The notes below the pieces were generated by a model, which searched no databases, had not been told where the DNA came from, and was given only the letters and a program-made list of their open reading frames with translations. Source: Sphingomonas immobilis (GTDB lineage Bacteria; Pseudomonadota; Alphaproteobacteria; Sphingomonadales; Sphingomonadaceae). From it: 64,000 nucleotides of DNA. The stretch lies in NCBI RefSeq assembly GCF_030580995.1, contig NZ_JAUQSZ010000011.1, forward strand, positions 119,385 through 183,384. Direction: 5' to 3'. Below are positions 38,801 through 47,129 of the stretch, in pieces. Numbering within the stretch: position 1 is the stretch's first letter; each line of letters opens with the position of its first letter. The translations under genes and the position numbers were made by a program.

Positions 38801-41800
38801 CGCTCGGCAAGGTTACCGTCAGCGGCGGCACGACCAACCTCAAGACGACGGGCGTCGCCAAGAACATCACGCTGAGCGACGTGCTGAGCGGCAGCGGCGA
38901 CGTTACGGTCACCTCCACGGGCGACTTCACCGCGCCGTCAGTCACCAGCACCGGTGGCGGCATCAAGATTGGTGCGGCCGGGGTAATCTCGGCCGGCGGC
39001 GGCACCAAGATCGACCTGACGGCAACGACGGCGGGCAAATCGGTGACGATCACCGGCGCGGCGAGCGCGCTGCTCGGGACCGTGAAGGGCGATGCAATCG
39101 ACGTCGCCGCGACCAAGATTGCGCTCGGCACCGCGACCGGCGGCACCGGCCTCGTCAAATTCGTGTCGGGCGCGGGCGGCCTGACGGCCGACGGCGACAT
39201 CGCCGGCCAGAACATCACGCTCGGCGCGACCGGCGGTGCGATCAAGCTCGGCGGCAATGTATCTGGCCTGCCCGGCACCGTGATCGTCAGCGGCGATACC
39301 GGCGTCGATTTCACCAACAAGACGATCGAAGGCAAGGACACGACGATCACCTCGTCGCTCGGCCCGGTCACCGGCGATACCGCGACGGGCACGAACAGCC
39401 TCTCGGTCAGCGGCGCGACGGTGAACATCACCAATTCTAACTCGAACGGCTCGCTGACGTACAAGACGACGGTCGGCGATCTCGTTCTCAACAAAGTCTC
39501 GAACGCGGGCGGCCTGACGCTCGATTCGGCGGCCAACCTCTTCGTCAACGAGGCGAAATCGACCGGCGCGCTGGCGACGTCCAAGCTCGACGTGAAGGCG
39601 GTCGGCGATATCCGTGGCCTCCTGCCGGCAACGCGCGCCGTCTTCGCGGGCACCAAGGGCGTGACCGTCACCTCGGGCGGTAGCCAGTTGATCGACAGCG
39701 CCACGTCGAGCGCCGGCAACGTCACGCTTTCGGGCAAGTCGATCGACGTGCTCAGCGCCGATGCGAACCAGGCACTCGGCATCACCACGACCGGCGGCCT
39801 GCTGAAGCTCGACACCGGCAAGTCCGGCACGACATCGACGCTCGATGCGACGGGTGCGCTGACGATCACGACGGCGCTGCTGTCGACCGGCGATGCCAAG
39901 CTGACCTCGACCGGTGCGGCGACGATCGCGGAAGCGACGTCGAGCGGCGGCGCGGTGTCGGTCAAGGCGCTGTCGATCGACGCGACCAAGGTTGGTGCGG
40001 CGACGGCGCTCGCCCTCACCACGACAGGCGGGTTGCTGAAGCTCGACAAGGGCAGTTCGGGTACGACGTCGACGCTTGATGCGACGGGCCCGCTGACGAT
40101 CACGACCTCGCTGCTGGCGACGGGCGATGCCAAGCTGACCTCGTCCGACGTGGCGACGATTGCCGAGGTGACGTCGAGCGCCGGCCTGGTGTCGGTGACG
40201 GCGAAGTCGATGGACGTGACCAAGGCGGGTGCGGCGACCACGCTCGGTCTTGCCACGACGAACGGCGATCTTGCGCTCGCGACCGGCACGTCGACGGGCA
40301 ATGCCACGCTCACCTCGGTCGGCGGCAGCATCGCCGTTACCGGATCGCTCGCCAGCAAGGCGGATGCGAAGCTGACCTCGGCAACCTCGATCACCTCGCC
40401 CGATATCTCCGCGGTGGGCGCATTGGTCTCCACCTCGAACGGCGTGACCGACATCACGACCGTCGCGGGCGGTACGATCGACATCACCGGCGGCAGCATC
40501 AAGATCGGCGACGCGACGACCAAGGTCGGGCTGCTTAAGCTGACGACGACGGCGGGCGGGATCAAGCTCACCACCGGCACCTCGGCCGGCGACGCGACGC
40601 TGACCTCGGTCGGCGGAGGAGTCGACCTCACATCGCTAGGCGGCGTCAATGTCGGCCTGAACGCCGCGACCACGCTGAGCGGGACGACCGTTACCGCGAC
40701 GGGCTCGCTCGTCAGCCAGTCGGTCGGCTCTACCAACGTCGGCACGATCGGCGCCGGAACGTCGCTCGAATCGAGCGGCGCGGACGTCACGTTCGGCAAG
40801 GCCAGCGCGGGCTCCACGCTGAAGGTCACGGCGTCCGGCGCGGGCGGCATCGACATCACCACCGGCAGCGCCGTGGGCGACGCGACGCTGAAGGCGACGA
40901 CGGGTGCGATCAAGCTCGGCACGCTGACCAGCAGCGGCGGCGGGATCGACCTGGCCGCGGCGACGACCGTCGATGCGACCAAGCTCGATGCGAAAACCCT
41001 GCTCAAATCGGTGTCGACCAGCGGCGCGACGACGATCGCCACCGCGCTCGGCGGCGGTGTCGACGTGACGGGCGACAGCGTCGACATCACCGACACGACA
41101 TCGACGGCGGCACTGAAGCTCGTTTCGACCAAGGGCAACGTCAAGCTCGGCACGGGCAGCGCGGCGGGCACGGCGACCGTTAGTTCCGCGAATGCGCTCG
41201 ACGTCACCACGTCGCTCATCGCGACCGGCGACGCGACGCTGACCGCCGCCGATGCTGCGACGATCAAGACGCTCACGTCGACCGGCGGCGCGGTGTCGGT
41301 CACCGCCAAGTCGATCGACGCGACGACAGTGGCCGCCAACACGGCGCTGACGCTGATCTCGACGGGCGGTCTGCTCCAGCTCGACAGCGGCACGTCCGGC
41401 ACGGCCGCCAAGCTCGACGCGACGGGTCCGCTCACGATCACGACGAAGCTGATCGCGGGCACCGACGCCACCATCACCTCGACCGGCCTCGCGACGATCA
41501 ACAAGGTGGAAGGCACGGCGGGCTTCGTCACCGTCAAGGCGGACACGATCAGCGCCGCGTCGCTAAAGGCAGGCACCGCGCTGACCACGACCTCGGCGGC
41601 GGCGACCACGATCGGCTCGGCTATTGGTGGTACGGTCTCGGTGACGGGTGGCACCGTCGATGTCACCACGGCGACTGCAGGATCAACGCTGGCAATCACC
41701 AGCACCGGCGGCTTGCTGAAACTCACCACCGGCAGCTCGGGCACGACATCCAAGCTCGATGCGACCGGACCGCTGACGATCGTCAACCAGCTCGTGGCCG

Positions 41801-43938
41801 GCACCGACGCCGCCGCCACGGCGACCGGCCTCGCTACGATCAACAAGCTCGAGGGCACTGCGGGGCTCGTGAGCGTAAAGGCGGACACGATCGCGGCGAC
41901 TTCGTTGAAGGCCGGCACGGCGCTGACCACGAGTTCGACGGCGGCGACCACGATCGGTTCTGCGGTCGGCGGCACGGTCGACGTCACAGGCGCGAGCGTC
42001 GACGTCACAACGGCGGCGGCGGGTTCGACGCTGGCGATAAAGAGCACCGGAGGCCTGCTGAAGCTCGATACCGGCACGTCCGGCACGACGTCGAAGCTCG
42101 ACGCGGCGGGTCCGCTGACGGTCACGACCAAGCTGATCGCGGGCAGCGACGCCACCGTGACCTCGACGGGGCTGGCGACGATCAATCAGCTCGAGGGCAC
42201 GACCGGGGTCGTCACGCTCAAAGCGGACACGATCAACGCGACGTCGCTGAAGGCGGGCGGCGCGCTTACCACGACCTCTACCGCCGCGACGACGATCGGT
42301 TCGGCGACCGGTGGTACGGTCGATGTGACCGGCGCGAGCGTCGACGTCACAACGGCGAGCGCGGGCACGACGCTGGTGCTCAAGAGCACTGGTGGTGTGC
42401 TCAAGCTCGGCACCGGCAACGCGGGGTCTACCGCAAAGCTCGATGCGACTGGGACGCTGACGATCTCGACCAAGCTCGTCGCCGCCACCGATGCCACGCT
42501 GACCGCGACCGACGCCGCCAAGATCGGCGAACTGACCGCCACCGCCGGCGCGATCTCGGTCAACGCCAAGTCGATCGATGCGACCACGCTGACGTCCGGG
42601 ACGACGCTCGGGCTTACCACGACGGCGGGCGATCTGGTCGTTGCGACCGGCACCTCGGGGAAGGATGCGACGCTCAAGGCGGTCGGCGGCGACGTGAAGA
42701 TCACGACCGCGCTGACGGCGACCGGCTCGCCCTCGACGGTCTCGATCGAAGCGTCGAAGCGTGCGGTGCTGGGCAACCTCAAGGCGGGTACGCTGATCTC
42801 GGTCAAGGCGACCGACGTCGACGTCAACGGCACGCAGACCGCGCCGACGGTCCGCTTCCTCAACAACGCAAGCGCCACCAGCGCGACGCATGTCGGCGAG
42901 GGCACGACGGCGGGCGGCTTCAGCCTCTCCGAAGCCGAGATCAACAAGGTCACCGCCGATACGCTGGAAGTCGATGCGGGTTCGGGCGCGCTGGAAGTCG
43001 GCAAGCTCGCGTTCAACGGCGCGGCCGGCAGCAAGAACGTCAGCCTGTGGACCAAGGGCGCGCTGACCGTGATCGGCACCGTATCGGGCAGCGGCTCGGG
43101 CCGTCTCTTCCGCTTCGGCGGATCGTCGGCGGCGGCGACCGACCTCGCCTCCTCGATCGTGATCACGTCGACCAGCAACGGCGGCGGCCGGCTGCTGTTC
43201 GGCGCGACCACGGGCGCCTCCAACCCGGCGGGCGCGGCGGACGTCGAGCTGCGCGGCACCACCATCGCGATGGGCCAGACCAAATTCCTGACATCGCTGA
43301 ACGGCCTGTCGGCGGACGCGGTCGCGGCGCAATTCATCAATCGCGGCAACTCGTCGCTCTACAACGCCGGGCTGGTCGACGCGATCTACGACCAGACCGT
43401 GCCGGTCACGCTCAGCGCCAACAAGCTGACGGTGCAATATGGCGGCTACGCGGTGTTCCAGAATACCGGCCTGATCGGCTTCAACACCGGCGCGGTGCTG
43501 GGCAGCGCATCGGCCACGCCGGTTTCGGGCGCGCTGACGCTGCAGGGCCCGGGCGCGGCGATCCCCAACAGCTTCGGCCTGTTCGGATCGATCAATCAGA
43601 TCACCGGCACGGCGACGGCGGTGCTGGGATCGACAGTGATCGTCGCGAGCGGCATCAACGTGCCGAATTCGCGCCTCAACGGTTGCATCATCGGCAGCGG
43701 CGCGGGCTGCATCAACACCACCGTGATCCAGCCCTCGTTGAACGTGTTCGACGCCAGCCGGCTCGACATCTTCAAATCGGCGGACAATTTCTCGGTGCCG
43801 TTCGATCCCGTGATCGGCGGCAACAACGAGGCGCTGTTCACCGGCGTCGCGGCGATCGATGCGCCGTACCTGCCGCCGGAGGATTGCGACCCCAATAAGC
43901 CGGGCGGCTGCACGAAGCCTGAGGAGAACGCCAAGTGA
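32803..43938 (+). CDS. TpsA: giant filamentous-hemagglutinin-like exoprotein
   Basis: A 3711-residue protein. The signal peptide ends near residue 34 (GFATAAHAQ). The TPS secretion domain (about 35-280) has ISLFLVNPNGIMVS with the NPNGI motif at residues 148-152, and NPASIINWLSFNV upstream of it. The rest is Gly/Thr/Ala/Ser-rich and repetitive, as expected for a long beta-helix: four longer modules marked by STLNGG-type motifs (from nt 34177, 35671, 36967 and 38305), two 78-residue units near 39838 and three to four 114-residue units from 41410. The C-terminal region (about 3380-3711) is less repetitive, has two cysteines in NGCIIGSGAGCIN, and ends DCDPNKPGGCTKPEEN. Probably an adhesin or surface fibre; no toxin domain is evident. 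GGGGAA precedes the ATG. The stop overlaps the next gene. Confidence 0.92.
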   Translation: MSNVSTRKTTIRRLAVGSALVGSLAGFATAAHAQNTPGTPTVVQGTNIDFNQTFPLPTPTTETLSTGQTGVLTLGVGTNTLTVDVHDNNPASIINWLSFNVAAGKSTSFLSTGTTDPVAILNRVTGVTASDISGKLNGSSNISLFLVNPNGIMVSATGAVNTGSFTGSTVALSNADFLAGTYHFVNKLVTDVSAGITVNGKITATNAIAGTGTGLVLVAPQITTGAASVVDGGKQSVAFVTAYDATYTYGGVGGPMSVTIARGTDVTATSQLIGGTVNGDSVYFAAASQASVTDTLLQIDANVTAAAGANGGILILAGQKTVGPIAVTAVAATSGKAGVNITGVLKAETADATISAAATGNVAATGTSALTSGATVVVDSGKVATVGGGVTAGTNYAVTGGTGVVLAGTQSAAGTVNVKATTGTISNSGLLTLTSDSGNVGLGNDLTLDGIVDLGKANSTLNGGTTQASKVILTAAAAASDIKLGNVNADRLTLTTPTTGAVIAGDIDTADILVIGSNSTLSTGSLKSGGFIQATATKAVSVGAVDAVTDVTLKGSQVDFTTISSGTFTDLALVAGGGTGITGTSINAGGEAKIDATAGTGGVSISGLTKTGIGGLKVVSIGDIKMGQIDVNSGTTVLTTQTNKADIVLSGALTSVGATTLTSTRDVSTGDLTSSAGLKIVAAGAATGGVLKGTSVDVGAASIGITSAEGTSGDISLVASNGDLTVDKTLDGLNVKASSTKTASFGGDVTAGAAITISGTDAVKFTDAGTTTVSAGATTLNGPVTGSGALTIKATGADLTAGSVTTDGALTLNAAGKLVIDSATSTNGAITATGGTGVQGRTVAAASFSAANSSVDISATAGDAAVLDVTSKTDGTVQALTGTAGVSGTVGVGGNYKVAGKSVTLAGTQTATGTVEITALSGSVSNTGTLSLTSDNGNATGNALTVSGKDINLSKTSTLRGGTTRTSDVEFSTSTANAIAIGNVSAATLIMPGTMDGAITAGDVNTVNKLTLASKIDVTTGSLKSTSSDVFATSDSAKVSVGAIDAAGGVALSGSEVAFTTIDAGAAKIATVGAGGGTGITGTSITATDSVSLQALAGSGGILVSGATKTTANGGFVDVQAIDTVKMGAITTGGTGSTTTLTTTGAASDLILTGGVSGTGDVTLTSGRDVTATAQTLTSSAGALKISAPTGAVVAGKATGFTALDVKGGTINIGTVGTTGAAAPITLTTTIGALNAGTITNDGSITLDAKTDLIVTSATSNKSFVKATGGTGVKSAGGGAAFAASTSVDVTASTGNAAVAGIKTTTGNATVTASAGDVSIAGTGLTVGGDYKASGKNVSFAGAQSATGALDLTATSGQITGTGTLTSNSDDAGAEALTLTGLVNLSKTSTLNGGSAKSSAVVISTAATNAVSLGNVNGASLTNLILNGAITTGDINTTQTILLISDLAVNTGALTSGDDVGIGSNASTVTIGGAVNANDQFVSAGKAITYTTATAGSVNLALIAGGGTGIQGGDITTTKAAGVVLNASADLGGVTITGPISVTGGGLKVTSLDAVSLGKVTVSGGTTNVSTSGVAKDIGFGDALSGSGNVTINATGKVTGTTLESTGGILDVTAGGALKATSAKGFTGLTLKGGTLNVPTVSTKSGTLSLTTTTGALNAGTVTNDGAVILDAKTDLLVDSATSNLSTVDAKAGGTIGGTAGGTTRSTFSADQTLKVTATGAALIDSATSGKASVTLQGATIGVNKITAVTGAGVTATIGKASVTGPVSVTGGGYSVTGAAGVDLSGTQSASGAVDVTATTGATTGTSSLVLTSNSDDAGAEALTFNGVVNLDKASTLNGGATRTSNVVIATDSGSALNLGNVNANVLSVPVVYTGAITTGDVNTVGQINLQSFVSLSTGSLTSTGGNVLAASTGPVSIGAVSAFLTFQGTGKQFDFTTINAAGASIFLQPGGGTGINGTSITSTGPVSLTATAGTGGVTVTGPISTTGSGLDVTSLDAISLGKVTVSGGTTNLKTTGVAKNITLSDVLSGSGDVTVTSTGDFTAPSVTSTGGGIKIGAAGVISAGGGTKIDLTATTAGKSVTITGAASALLGTVKGDAIDVAATKIALGTATGGTGLVKFVSGAGGLTADGDIAGQNITLGATGGAIKLGGNVSGLPGTVIVSGDTGVDFTNKTIEGKDTTITSSLGPVTGDTATGTNSLSVSGATVNITNSNSNGSLTYKTTVGDLVLNKVSNAGGLTLDSAANLFVNEAKSTGALATSKLDVKAVGDIRGLLPATRAVFAGTKGVTVTSGGSQLIDSATSSAGNVTLSGKSIDVLSADANQALGITTTGGLLKLDTGKSGTTSTLDATGALTITTALLSTGDAKLTSTGAATIAEATSSGGAVSVKALSIDATKVGAATALALTTTGGLLKLDKGSSGTTSTLDATGPLTITTSLLATGDAKLTSSDVATIAEVTSSAGLVSVTAKSMDVTKAGAATTLGLATTNGDLALATGTSTGNATLTSVGGSIAVTGSLASKADAKLTSATSITSPDISAVGALVSTSNGVTDITTVAGGTIDITGGSIKIGDATTKVGLLKLTTTAGGIKLTTGTSAGDATLTSVGGGVDLTSLGGVNVGLNAATTLSGTTVTATGSLVSQSVGSTNVGTIGAGTSLESSGADVTFGKASAGSTLKVTASGAGGIDITTGSAVGDATLKATTGAIKLGTLTSSGGGIDLAAATTVDATKLDAKTLLKSVSTSGATTIATALGGGVDVTGDSVDITDTTSTAALKLVSTKGNVKLGTGSAAGTATVSSANALDVTTSLIATGDATLTAADAATIKTLTSTGGAVSVTAKSIDATTVAANTALTLISTGGLLQLDSGTSGTAAKLDATGPLTITTKLIAGTDATITSTGLATINKVEGTAGFVTVKADTISAASLKAGTALTTTSAAATTIGSAIGGTVSVTGGTVDVTTATAGSTLAITSTGGLLKLTTGSSGTTSKLDATGPLTIVNQLVAGTDAAATATGLATINKLEGTAGLVSVKADTIAATSLKAGTALTTSSTAATTIGSAVGGTVDVTGASVDVTTAAAGSTLAIKSTGGLLKLDTGTSGTTSKLDAAGPLTVTTKLIAGSDATVTSTGLATINQLEGTTGVVTLKADTINATSLKAGGALTTTSTAATTIGSATGGTVDVTGASVDVTTASAGTTLVLKSTGGVLKLGTGNAGSTAKLDATGTLTISTKLVAATDATLTATDAAKIGELTATAGAISVNAKSIDATTLTSGTTLGLTTTAGDLVVATGTSGKDATLKAVGGDVKITTALTATGSPSTVSIEASKRAVLGNLKAGTLISVKATDVDVNGTQTAPTVRFLNNASATSATHVGEGTTAGGFSLSEAEINKVTADTLEVDAGSGALEVGKLAFNGAAGSKNVSLWTKGALTVIGTVSGSGSGRLFRFGGSSAAATDLASSIVITSTSNGGGRLLFGATTGASNPAGAADVELRGTTIAMGQTKFLTSLNGLSADAVAAQFINRGNSSLYNAGLVDAIYDQTVPVTLSANKLTVQYGGYAVFQNTGLIGFNTGAVLGSASATPVSGALTLQGPGAAIPNSFGLFGSINQITGTATAVLGSTVIVASGINVPNSRLNGCIIGSGAGCINTTVIQPSLNVFDASRLDIFKSADNFSVPFDPVIGGNNEALFTGVAAIDAPYLPPEDCDPNKPGGCTKPEENAK
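34177..39000 (+). repeat. Long degenerate coding repeats in TpsA (about 430-500 residues each)
   Basis: Four occurrences of the encoded motif ST-L-x-G-G (STLNGGTTQ, STLRGGTTR, STLNGGSAK, STLNGGATR) start at 34177, 35671, 36967 and 38305, with spacings of 1494, 1296 and 1338 bases. Each is followed by similar segments (xSxVxI, GNVxA, AITxGDxNT, GGGTGIxGxxI). End coordinates are approximate. Confidence 0.7.
39838..40305 (+). repeat. Two 234-bp coding repeats in TpsA (78 residues)
   Basis: Units starting at 39838 and 40072 encode near-identical segments (TLDATGxLTITTxLLxTGDAKLTS...). The period is exactly 234 bases. The high similarity suggests recent duplication or gene conversion. Confidence 0.75.
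41410..42600 (+). repeat. 342-bp tandem coding repeats in TpsA (114 residues)
   Basis: The codons for KLDA(T/A)GxLTI recur at 41410, 41752, 42094 and 42436, exactly 342 bases apart. Three complete units and a partial fourth are present. Each unit contains LATINxxEGT, AATTIGSAxGGTV and LKSTGGLLKL-type segments. Exact spacing without indels points to recent expansion. Confidence 0.85.
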
Positions 43939-46900
43939 GCCGTCCGATCTCTCCGATCCGTACGATCGTGCTGCTGGGTGCGGCGACCGCGATGGCGCTG
44001 CCGCAGGGAGCGGGCGCGCGGCTTTCGGCGAAGCAGGACGTGATCTCGCTCGGCCGCAACGCCAACCAGGAACCGTGCGTCGCGACGCGCGCCTGGAAGG
44101 ATCCCGCGGCATCGGATCGCTTCGCGGTGTCGTATTTCATTACCTGCCGCAACGTGACCGCCAGCCGTCCGCTTGGCGTGATGCGCATCGTCGATGCCTC
44201 GGAAGAGGCGCTGAAGCCGATCGACGCGACGCTCGATTGCGGCGAGGCCGCGCCGATCACGATCGCCGGGATCAAGGGCACTGCGCGGCGTTGCCAGGAC
44301 AAGCTGCTGACCGCCGAGACGGTGCGGGTCGATCTCGTCGTCGGCAAGTCGCGGCTTGTCGCCGATGCGGCGCTGCCGCTGCTCGGGCCGCTCGAGGAAG
44401 GCATCGCGATCATCGCCGGGCGCAAGTCGGGCGGCGGCGATGCCGGCCGCGAGACCAAGAGCACGATCGAGGTGGCGTCGCTGCCCGCAGCACCCGCGGC
44501 ATCGGCCGAGGCCGCCGCGGCGGCGCGCGCGTTCGATCCGTCCGTCGCGCTCGCGCAGGGCATCAGCCTCAATCACAAGGGCCTGCACGTCGAGGCGTCG
44601 CGCGTGCTGAACGACGCGCTCAGCCGCCTGCCGGGCGATGCCGAGCCGGCGACGCGCGCCGAACTCTCACTCGAAGCGGGCCTTGCGGACTCGAACATCT
44701 CCTTCGCCGACAGCGCCAAGGATCACTTCGCCGAGGCCGACCAGCTGATGGCGGAAAACGCCAGCGCGCGGACGACCTTCCTGCAGCGCAAGCGTGACGC
44801 CTATCATGCGCTCGATCTGTTGAATCGCCGCCAGTTCCGGGAGTCGCTGGCCTCGCTCGACAAGCTCGTCTCCGGGCAGGTGTCGGCCGACCAGCCGCTG
44901 ATGGACCCGTCGATCATTCGCCGGCTCAACCAGTCGGGCGGCGGCAAGAGCGACGTCGCCACCGCGATCGCGATCCCGGATTCTGCGGAACTGTCGCAGG
45001 TCGTGCTCGACGCGCAGGCGAACTGGGCGCGCAGCGTTGCGCTGTTCGCGATCGCCGACGAAGCCGGCGCGGCGCGGGCGGTGGAGCTCGCCGATCGATC
45101 CTATCGTCTGCTGCAGAACGAGCGGATCGACCAGGGTCAGGTGCTGTGGCTGGGCGCGCGCATCGAACGCCAGAAGGGTCGCCTCGCCGCGTACAAAAAG
45201 AACTGGCCGGAGGCGCTCGCGCATTTCGACGCGGCGCTCGACGATCTGCGGCGCGGCGCGATCGCGTCGGCGGGAACGGGCAACGAGCCGGCCATTGCCG
45301 AGGCCTCTCTCGAACGCGCCAGCATCTTCGCGCAAACGGGCGCGGACAAGAATGCGATCCGCGACCAATATGCGACCGCAGTCGATGCGATGATCGCGTC
45401 GAATACGTCGGGCACGACCATGCAGAACGGGATGGAGGGCTATCTCGACCTGCTCGTCGCCGAGGCTGCCGACGGTGTCCGGCCCGACACCTACGAGCGC
45501 TTCTTCCGTGCGATCCAGTCGTCCGGCGAGCCCGCTGTCGCGCGCCAGCTCAGCCAGCTGCAGAACATCGTCACCGCCGATCCCACGCTCGGTGCCAAGG
45601 TGCGCGACCGTGCCGAAGTCGAGCGCGAGGTGACGCGTCTGCGCTATGCCATCGCCGCCGCGACCACCGCGAAGGATGGATCGGCCGATGGGCTGGAAGC
45701 GCAGCGTCGCACGGCGGAGGCCAAGCTGCTCGATATCGACGCAAGCCTTGCGACCGACAGCCGCTTCCGCAGCGTCGACGACCGTCCCGCGACCATCGAC
45801 GAGCTCCGCAAGGCGCTGCGTCCGGGTGAAGCCTATCTCAAGGTCTCCTCGCTAAGCCGCCGCGCATACGGCGTGTTCATCAGCGCCGACCAGACTTACA
45901 TCTACCGCGTCGCCGCCAATGAAGCCGAGCGCAAGACGATGGACCAGATCGGTGCCGACGTGCGCGCATCGATCGACGGGCAGCTCGATTCGGGCAAGCT
46001 GGTGCCGTTCGCGACGGGCAAGGCCTATGTGCTGTTCCTCAAGCTGACCGGCCCGGCGCGCGAAGCGCTGATGAAATCGGCTGCCGTCGTGGTCGATCCG
46101 TCGGGGCCGCTCGCCAATCTGCCGCTCGGCACGCTGGTGACGGCGTTCGATCCCAAGGTGAAGCCGGCCGATCCGTTCGACTTCTCGAAGACGGCGTTCC
46201 TTGCCGACAAGATCACGATCTCGACCGCGATCTCGCCGCGATCGTTCCTGGTGGCGCGCGCGCTGCCGCCGTCGATCGCGAAGAACCCGTTCCTCGGGCT
46301 CGGCGAGCATCAGGCGCCGGCGGCGGGATCGGGCGTGTCGCACATGGTCAGCGTCGGGTTCGGCTGTTCGGTGCCGTATGAGTTGCTCGCGGCACTCTCG
46401 CGCGATTTCAAGCCGATCAACAAGCAGGAACTGGTCGTCGCCGCCGATGCGCTCGGCCAGACCAATGCGCCGATGATCATCGACGCCGCGTTCAGCGACA
46501 CCGCGCTCGAGGCGCGCAGCGACCTGGCGGACTTCCAGGTGCTGCACTTTGCGACGCACGGCCTTGAGGAAGGGCAGTGGGGCTGTTCCAAGTCGCCGCC
46601 CGCGCTCGTCACGTCGTTCGGCGATGCGGATTCGGACGGGCTGCTGAGCTTCTCCGAAATTGCGCGCCTGCGGCTCGACGCCAACCTCGTCGTGCTGTCG
46701 GCATGCGACACGGCCAGCGGCGTGAAGGACGAATCGCTGGCGCGCGCGTCGGGCCAGGAGGAATCGGGTTCGACGCTGGAAGGCCTCGTTCGTGCCTTCC
46801 TGACCGCCAACGCCCGCGCCGTGCTCGCCACCTACTGGCAGGTGTCGGCCGAGCAGGAGTCGCTCGATTTCATCAAGATCTTCTACACCTCGGCACGCAC

Positions 46901-47060
46901 CACCTCGATCGGCACCGCGCTGCAGGCCGCGCAGCGCGACCTGATGCACAAGCCGGCGTATTCGCACCCCTTCTACTGGGCGCCGTATTTCGTGGTCGGC
47001 GACAGCACCAAGGCGATGCTCTCCCCGCCGGGCAAGGCGCCCGCGGTGGCGGCGCGCTGA
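43935..47060 (+). CDS. Exported TPR-CHAT caspase-like protease
   Basis: A 1041-residue protein with a Sec-type signal (ISPIRTIVLLGAATAMALPQGAGA). Residues about 200-560 are alanine-rich helical repeats resembling TPRs (ALAQGISLNHKGLHVEASRVLNDAL; WPEALAHFDAALDDL). The C-terminal CHAT domain (about 690-1025) has the His875 box (LHFATHGLE) and the Cys924 box (VVLSACDTASG), followed by AFLTANARAVLATYWQVS and a closing HPFYWAPYFVVGD. CHAT proteins are clan CD cysteine proteases related to caspases and separase. The GTG start overlaps the TpsA stop (GTGA), so synthesis is coupled to the exoprotein. The most likely role is processing of TpsA or TpsB in the cell envelope; this is inference from context. 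Confidence 0.88.
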   Translation: MSRPISPIRTIVLLGAATAMALPQGAGARLSAKQDVISLGRNANQEPCVATRAWKDPAASDRFAVSYFITCRNVTASRPLGVMRIVDASEEALKPIDATLDCGEAAPITIAGIKGTARRCQDKLLTAETVRVDLVVGKSRLVADAALPLLGPLEEGIAIIAGRKSGGGDAGRETKSTIEVASLPAAPAASAEAAAAARAFDPSVALAQGISLNHKGLHVEASRVLNDALSRLPGDAEPATRAELSLEAGLADSNISFADSAKDHFAEADQLMAENASARTTFLQRKRDAYHALDLLNRRQFRESLASLDKLVSGQVSADQPLMDPSIIRRLNQSGGGKSDVATAIAIPDSAELSQVVLDAQANWARSVALFAIADEAGAARAVELADRSYRLLQNERIDQGQVLWLGARIERQKGRLAAYKKNWPEALAHFDAALDDLRRGAIASAGTGNEPAIAEASLERASIFAQTGADKNAIRDQYATAVDAMIASNTSGTTMQNGMEGYLDLLVAEAADGVRPDTYERFFRAIQSSGEPAVARQLSQLQNIVTADPTLGAKVRDRAEVEREVTRLRYAIAAATTAKDGSADGLEAQRRTAEAKLLDIDASLATDSRFRSVDDRPATIDELRKALRPGEAYLKVSSLSRRAYGVFISADQTYIYRVAANEAERKTMDQIGADVRASIDGQLDSGKLVPFATGKAYVLFLKLTGPAREALMKSAAVVVDPSGPLANLPLGTLVTAFDPKVKPADPFDFSKTAFLADKITISTAISPRSFLVARALPPSIAKNPFLGLGEHQAPAAGSGVSHMVSVGFGCSVPYELLAALSRDFKPINKQELVVAADALGQTNAPMIIDAAFSDTALEARSDLADFQVLHFATHGLEEGQWGCSKSPPALVTSFGDADSDGLLSFSEIARLRLDANLVVLSACDTASGVKDESLARASGQEESGSTLEGLVRAFLTANARAVLATYWQVSAEQESLDFIKIFYTSARTTSIGTALQAAQRDLMHKPAYSHPFYWAPYFVVGDSTKAMLSPPGKAPAVAAR

Positions 47061-47129
47061 GTCGGTTGCGCTCGAAGATGGCGGAGGCGTAGACTTGGCC
47101 CACACCCAACGCTTTTCGGGAGTGATCTG

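Noticed and set aside
39838..42600. Regular repeats considered as a CRISPR array
   Set aside because: Periods of 234 and 342 bases keep one reading frame and encode similar peptides; there are no short direct repeats with unique spacers and no cas genes.
33987..44112. Long minus-strand open frames (up to 1200 residues) across the TpsA gene
   Set aside because: They are antisense to a gene with a signal peptide, secretion domain and clear repeats; their composition (runs of V, S, P, A) mirrors the Gly/Thr repeats, and no family is recognisable.
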